Below, in pieces: positions 59,660-64,000 of a stretch of 64,000 bases of DNA (position 1 is the stretch's first letter; each line of letters opens with the position of its first letter). Both the position numbers and the translations under genes were made by a program. The stretch is from NCBI RefSeq assembly GCF_003610785.1, contig NZ_RAQQ01000002.1, positions 310,001 through 374,000 on the forward strand. Direction: 5' to 3'. This DNA comes from Micromonospora globbae. GTDB lineage: Bacteria; Actinomycetota; Actinomycetes; Mycobacteriales; Micromonosporaceae. Below the pieces are notes generated by a model. The model did not search any database, was not told the origin of the DNA, and saw nothing but the letters and a program-made list of their open reading frames with translations.

Positions 59660-62600
59660 GTGCAGACTTCGTTTCTCGACGCGCTGGCCGACCGGATCCT
59701 CGTCGCCGACGGGGCGATGGGCACGATGCTGCAGGCCGCCGAGCTGACGCTGGACGACTTCGAGGGGCACGAGGGCTGCAACGAGATCCTCAACGTCAGC
59801 CGCCCGGATGTCGTGCGGGGCGTGCACGAGGCGTACCTGGCCGCGGGCGCGGACTGCATCGAGACGAACACCTTCGGGGCGAACCTGCCGAACCTCGCCG
59901 AGTACGGCATCGCCGACCGCATCCGGGAACTCTCCGAGGCGGGGGCGCGGTTGGCCCGGGAGGCCGCGGACGCGTACGCGACCGCGGAGCGGCCGCGGTT
60001 CGTGCTCGGCTCGATGGGGCCCGGCACCAAGCTGCCCACCCTGGGTCACGCGGCGTACGCGACCCTCCGCGACGCCTACCAGGAGAACGCCGCGGGCCTC
60101 ATCGCCGGCGGCGCCGACGCGCTCATCATCGAGACGTGCCAGGACCTGCTCCAGGTCAAGGCCGCGGTGGTGGGGTCCAAGCGGGCGCGGGCCGAGCTGG
60201 GGCGGGACGTGCCGATCATCTGCCAGGTCGCCGTGGAGACGACGGGCACCATGCTGCTCGGCAGCGAGATCGGCGCGGCGCTGACCGCCATCGAACCGCT
60301 CGGCGTCGACCTGATCGGCCTCAACTGCTCGACGGGCCCGGCGGAGATGGGCGAGCACCTGCGCTACCTGTCGCAGCACTCGCGGATCCCGGTCTCGGTG
60401 ATGCCGAACGCGGGCCTGCCAGTGCTCACCGCCGACGGGGCGTACTTCCCGCTCAGCCCCGTGGAGCTGGCCGACGCCCTGGAGCAGTTCATCACCGACT
60501 ACGGGGTGGCGCTGGTCGGCGGCTGCTGCGGCACGACGCCCGAGCACATCCGGGTCCTCGTGGAGCGGGTGGGCGGGCTCCGGCCGGTCGACCGGCGGCC
60601 GGCGCCGGAGGCGGGGGTGTCGTCGATCTACCACCACGTGCCGTTCGCGCAGGACGCCAGCGTGTTGATGGTGGGGGAGCGCACCAACGCCAACGGTTCG
60701 AAGGCGTTCCGGGAGGCGATGCTCGCCGGGGACTGGCAGGCGTGCGTCGAGATCGCCCGCGGGCAGGCCCGGGACGGCTCGCACCTGCTGGATCTCTGCG
60801 TCGACTACGTGGGCCGCGACGGCACCCAGGACATGCGGGAGCTGGCTGGCCGGTTCGCCACCGCGTCCACGCTGCCGATCATGCTGGACTCGACCGAGCC
60901 GGCGGTGATCGAGGCGGGGCTGGAGATGCTCGGCGGCCGGTGCGTGGTCAACTCGGTGAACTTCGAGGACGGCGACGGCCCGACCTCCCGCTACGCCCGG
61001 GTGATGCCGGTGGTCCGGGAGCACGGCGCGGCCGTCGTGGCGCTGCTCATCGACGAGGAGGGCCAGGCGCGTACGCGGGAGTGGAAGGTCCGCGTCGCGG
61101 AGCGGCTCATCGAGGACCTCACCGGGCGGTGGGGGATGCGCCGGTCGGACATCCTGATCGACGCGCTGACCTTCCCGATCGCCACGGGGCAGGAGGAGAC
61201 CCGCCGCGACGGCGTCGAGACGATCGAGGCGATCCGGGAGATCGCCCGCCGCTGGCCGGGTGTCAACTTCACGCTCGGCATCTCCAACGTGTCGTTCGGT
61301 CTGAACCCGGCGGCCCGGCAGGTGCTCAACTCGGTCTTCCTGCACGAGTGCGTGCAGGCCGGGCTGACCTCGGCCATCGTGCACGCCAGCAAGATCCTGC
61401 CGATGTCGAAGATCCCGGAGGAGCAGCGCGAGGTCGCGCTCGACCTGATCTACGACCGGCGCCGCGAGGGGTACGACCCGGTGCAGCGCTTCATCGAGCT
61501 GTTCGAGGGGGTCGACGCGGCGTCGGCGCGGATCAGCCGGGCCGAGGAACTGGCCGCGTTGCCGCTGGGGGAGCGGCTCAAGCGGCGGATCATCGACGGC
61601 GAGCGCAACGGCCTGGAGGCCGACCTGGACGCGGCGATGGCCGAGGGCCGTACGCCCCTGTCGATCATCAACGACACGCTGCTGGACGGCATGAAGGTCG
61701 TCGGCGAGCTGTTCGGGTCCGGCCAGATGCAGCTGCCGTTCGTGCTCCAGTCGGCCGAGGTGATGAAGGCCGCGGTCGCGTACCTCGAACCGCACATGGA
61801 GAAGGCCGACGACGGCGGCAAGGGCCGGATCGTGCTGGCCACCGTCAAGGGCGACGTGCACGACATCGGCAAGAACCTCGTCGACATCATCCTGTCCAAC
61901 AACGGCTACGAGGTCGTGAACATCGGCATCAAGCAGCCGATCAGCGCGATCCTCGACGCCGCCGAGGAGCACCGGGCCGACGCGATCGGCATGTCCGGGC
62001 TGCTCGTGAAGAGCACGGTCGTCATGAAGGAGAACCTGGCCGAGATGGCCAGTCGCGGGGTCGCGGAGCGCTGGCCGGTGCTGCTGGGTGGTGCGGCGCT
62101 CACCCGGGCGTACGTCGAGGACGACCTGCGGTCGATGTTCCCCGGGCAGGTGCACTACGCGCGGGACGCGTTCGAGGGCCTGTCGCTCATGGACCGGGTG
62201 ATGGCCGCCAAGCGGGGCGGCACGCCGGTGGTCGACCCGGAACGGGAGGCGGCGCTCGCGGCGCGGCGTGCTCGGCGGGAGCGGCAGCGGGCCGTGGTCC
62301 ACGAGTCGCTGCCGGCGCTGGACGACGCCTCGGTCCGCTCCGACGTGGCGGTGGACGTGGAGATCCCCACGCCGCCGTTCTTCGGTACGCGGGTGGTCAA
62401 GGGTGTGCCGCTCGCGGACTACGCGGCGCTGCTCGACGAGCGGGCCACGTTCCTGGGCCAGTGGGGGCTGCGCGGGGCGCGCGGCGGCCAGGGCCCGTCG
62501 TACGAGGAACTGGTGGAGACCGAGGGCCGGCCGCGGCTGCGCTACTGGCTGGACCGGCTCATCGCCGACCAGGTGCTCGAGGCGGCGGTGGTGTACGGGT

Positions 62601-63175
62601 ACTTCCCGGCGTACTCGGAGGGCAACGACCTCGTGGTGCTCGACGAGAACGGGCACGCGGAGCGGGCCCGGTTCTCGTTCCCCCGGCAGCGGCAGGAGCG
62701 CCGGCTGTGTCTCGCCGACTTCTTCCGCCCGCGGGGGGACGAGCTGGACGTCGTGGCGTTGCAGCTGGTCACGGTGGGCCAGCCGATCAGCGAGTACACG
62801 GCGAAGCTGTTCGCCCGCAACGAGTACCGCGACTACCTGGAGGTGCACGGCCTGTCCGTGCAGCTCACCGAGGCGCTGGCCGAGTACTGGCACAAGCGGG
62901 TGCGCGCCGAGCTGACGCTGCCCGACGGGCGTACGGTCGCCGACGACGACCCCGCGGACCTGGCGGGTCTGCTGCGCACCGACTACCGGGGCTGCCGGTA
63001 CGCGTTCGGCTACCCGGCCTGCCCCGACCTGGAGGACCGGGCCAAGATCGTGGAGCTGCTCGGGGCCGAGCGGATCGGTGTGCAGCTGTCGGAGGAGTTC
63101 CAGCTCATGCCGGAGCAGGCCACCGACGCGATCGTGGTGCACCACCCGGAGGCGAGCTACTTCAACGCCAAGTGA
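59660..63175 (+). CDS. metH: cobalamin-dependent methionine synthase
   Basis: This 1171-residue enzyme transfers the methyl group of methyltetrahydrofolate to homocysteine through cobalamin. Four modules are in order: homocysteine-binding barrel (residues 1-315; zinc cysteines in GLNCSTGP and VGGCCGTTPEH), pterin-binding barrel (about 345-600; DSTEPAVIEAGLEML), cap plus B12 domain (about 640-870; cobalt-ligating His734 in DVHDIGKNLVD), and the C-terminal reactivation domain (about 900-1171) that binds SAM. The length is slightly short of E. coli MetH, as usual in actinobacteria. It is probably leaderless. Confidence 0.96.
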   Translation: MQTSFLDALADRILVADGAMGTMLQAAELTLDDFEGHEGCNEILNVSRPDVVRGVHEAYLAAGADCIETNTFGANLPNLAEYGIADRIRELSEAGARLAREAADAYATAERPRFVLGSMGPGTKLPTLGHAAYATLRDAYQENAAGLIAGGADALIIETCQDLLQVKAAVVGSKRARAELGRDVPIICQVAVETTGTMLLGSEIGAALTAIEPLGVDLIGLNCSTGPAEMGEHLRYLSQHSRIPVSVMPNAGLPVLTADGAYFPLSPVELADALEQFITDYGVALVGGCCGTTPEHIRVLVERVGGLRPVDRRPAPEAGVSSIYHHVPFAQDASVLMVGERTNANGSKAFREAMLAGDWQACVEIARGQARDGSHLLDLCVDYVGRDGTQDMRELAGRFATASTLPIMLDSTEPAVIEAGLEMLGGRCVVNSVNFEDGDGPTSRYARVMPVVREHGAAVVALLIDEEGQARTREWKVRVAERLIEDLTGRWGMRRSDILIDALTFPIATGQEETRRDGVETIEAIREIARRWPGVNFTLGISNVSFGLNPAARQVLNSVFLHECVQAGLTSAIVHASKILPMSKIPEEQREVALDLIYDRRREGYDPVQRFIELFEGVDAASARISRAEELAALPLGERLKRRIIDGERNGLEADLDAAMAEGRTPLSIINDTLLDGMKVVGELFGSGQMQLPFVLQSAEVMKAAVAYLEPHMEKADDGGKGRIVLATVKGDVHDIGKNLVDIILSNNGYEVVNIGIKQPISAILDAAEEHRADAIGMSGLLVKSTVVMKENLAEMASRGVAERWPVLLGGAALTRAYVEDDLRSMFPGQVHYARDAFEGLSLMDRVMAAKRGGTPVVDPEREAALAARRARRERQRAVVHESLPALDDASVRSDVAVDVEIPTPPFFGTRVVKGVPLADYAALLDERATFLGQWGLRGARGGQGPSYEELVETEGRPRLRYWLDRLIADQVLEAAVVYGYFPAYSEGNDLVVLDENGHAERARFSFPRQRQERRLCLADFFRPRGDELDVVALQLVTVGQPISEYTAKLFARNEYRDYLEVHGLSVQLTEALAEYWHKRVRAELTLPDGRTVADDDPADLAGLLRTDYRGCRYAFGYPACPDLEDRAKIVELLGAERIGVQLSEEFQLMPEQATDAIVVHHPEASYFNAK

Positions 63176-63181
63176 CGAGGG

Positions 63182-63256
63182 GAGGCCCGCGACTTTCGCT
63201 CGCTCGGTCGACGGCGTCGCACCGGGCAGAGCCGCGTAGCCGGTGTCGCGGGCCTC
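63182..63256. terminator. large hairpin between metH and the M1 peptidase gene
   Basis: A perfect 12-bp arm pair (GAGGCCCGCGAC, 63182-63193, with its complement at 63245-63256) encloses about 51 nt that contains a second CACCGG/CCGGTG pair. It lies between convergent genes. Confidence 0.6.
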
Positions 63257-63265
63257 GGCCCTCCG

Positions 63266-64000
63266 TCACCAGGTCGTGGGCTTGCCCTTCTGGAACAGCC
63301 ACACGTCGAAGAAGGCGGTGAGGTCCCGTCCGGACTCCCGCTCGGCGAGGGCGATGAAGTCGGCCGTTCCGGCGTGGTGGTACCGGTGGCTGGCCGCCCA
63401 GCCGCGCAGGATGCGGAAGAACGTGTCGTCGCCGACCTTGCCGCGCAGCGCGTGCAGGGTCATCGCGCCCCGGTTGTACGGGATGTTGCTGAACATCTCC
63501 TCGGGGCCCGGGTCGGCGAGGACGATCTGCCAGAACGGCGACGACGCGGCGCGACCGTAGTTGCTGCCGCTGTTGAAGGTCTGGCTGACCGACGCGCCGC
63601 CGTTGTACTCGGTGTACATCCACTGGGCGTAGGTGGCGAAGCCCTCGTTGAGCCAGATGTCCGACCAGCGTTCCGGGGAGACGCTGTCGCCGTACCACTG
63701 GTGGGCCAGTTCGTGGGCCATCGTGCCGACGCTTGCCGGGCTGGAGAAGATGGGCTTGGTCTGGGTCTCCAGGGCGTAGCCCACCTCGGGTGCCCGGTCG
63801 ATGATCGCCCCGGTCGAGGCGAAGGGGTACGGGCCGAACAGCGTGGAGAAGAAGTCGATCATCCTGGGGATCTGTGCCACCGCCGCGGCGGACCCGGAGA
63901 CCTGCCGCGGGTCGGTCGCCACGTAGACGGGGATCCCGCCGGAGGTGGTCGACTCAGTGACCACGAAGGTGCCGATGGTGATCGTCGCCAGGTAGGTGGC
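63266..64000 (-). CDS. M1 family zinc aminopeptidase (N-terminal part beyond the window)
   Basis: The visible C-terminal 244 residues of an M1 metallopeptidase include the zinc site HELAHQWYGDSV followed by WLNEGFATYAQW (third zinc Glu), and AIIDRAPEVGYALETQTKPI before it. This copy lacks the exact GAMEN motif and has APEVGYALETQ in that place. The frame continues leftwards to the window edge (ATYLATITIGTFVV), so the start lies outside. The protein ends soon after the catalytic domain without the long helical C-terminal domain, typical of secreted actinobacterial forms. Confidence 0.88.
   Translation of the reverse strand, partial: ATYLATITIGTFVVTESTTSGGIPVYVATDPRQVSGSAAAVAQIPRMIDFFSTLFGPYPFASTGAIIDRAPEVGYALETQTKPIFSSPASVGTMAHELAHQWYGDSVSPERWSDIWLNEGFATYAQWMYTEYNGGASVSQTFNSGSNYGRAASSPFWQIVLADPGPEEMFSNIPYNRGAMTLHALRGKVGDDTFFRILRGWAASHRYHHAGTADFIALAERESGRDLTAFFDVWLFQKGKPTTW

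Noticed and set aside
59453..63145. A 1230-codon open frame antisense to metH
   Set aside because: It is a mirror of high third-position GC in metH; the product is Arg/Val/Leu/His-rich without domains, and metH is unmistakable on the other strand.

Overview
The window is a 64-kb piece of a very GC-rich actinobacterial chromosome. Evidence for this is the mycothiol ligase gene mshC, an accessory SecA2, an F420-type luciferase-like oxidoreductase, a GAF-ANTAR regulator, a SigB/SigF-type sigma factor, many GTG starts, 4-nt and 8-nt stop/start overlaps, and several probable leaderless genes. The overall gene content looks most like Micromonosporaceae (Micromonospora or a close relative), but that placement is an inference from recall. 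No rRNA, tRNA, transposase, integrase, phage gene or CRISPR array was seen.

Layout. 1-1.9 kb: end of an SsuC/TauC-type ABC importer. 2-7.4 kb: a Vms1/Rv2629-like protein overlapping a thiamine-diphosphate enzyme, then unknown proteins. 7.5-12.4 kb: a stress block with a sigma factor carrying a C-terminal STAS domain, an isolated cytochrome oxidase subunit I, a STAS-kinase fusion and DUF4383. 12.4-17 kb: a glycosyltransferase with glucosyl-3-phosphoglycerate synthase, then an oxidoreductase/dehydrogenase pair. 17-19.3 kb: secA2. 19.4-28.9 kb: small stress and regulatory genes (GAF-ANTAR, DUF2231, cysteine dioxygenase-rhodanese, two orphan winged-helix proteins, a DksA-like protein, DUF72, DUF2267). 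28.9-32.2 kb: DUF72, a PIG-L deacetylase, a Gly-rich repeat protein and a JmjC-type cupin. 32.3-37 kb: a compact four-gene operon around an FtsK/EccC-like ATPase. 37.1-42.9 kb: NYN protein, a ClpC-type unfoldase with two small followers, LysR, hemerythrin. 43-63.2 kb: a block that follows the order known around mshC in mycobacteria (M20 peptidase, uppP, phosphatase, DUF3090, SCO1664, mshC, PAC2, metH), interrupted at 48.6-53.0 kb by a lysozyme-like secreted protein, an ABC-2 exporter and a NarL-type two-component system. The right edge cuts an M1 aminopeptidase.

How the parts connect. Eight genes scattered over 10.8-43 kb are each preceded by an exact GTTT-N15/16-GGGTA(G/T/C) element, the known -35/-10 pattern of SigB/SigF-family sigma factors. 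They encode ctaD, the STAS-kinase, DUF4383, GAF-ANTAR, DUF2231, the DksA-like protein, the ClpC-type ATPase and hemerythrin. Three or more further genes have near matches, including a Gly-rich hydrophilin-like repeat protein. The window therefore appears to hold a stress sigma factor, a candidate anti-sigma kinase and a large share of their regulon.

The most novel-looking systems are the FtsK/EccC-like operon (32.3-37 kb), the sigma-STAS fusion with its surrounding regulon, the paired orphan winged-helix proteins, and a 7-copy, about 42-bp-period repeat array in a 658-bp gene-free stretch (57.9-58.2 kb).
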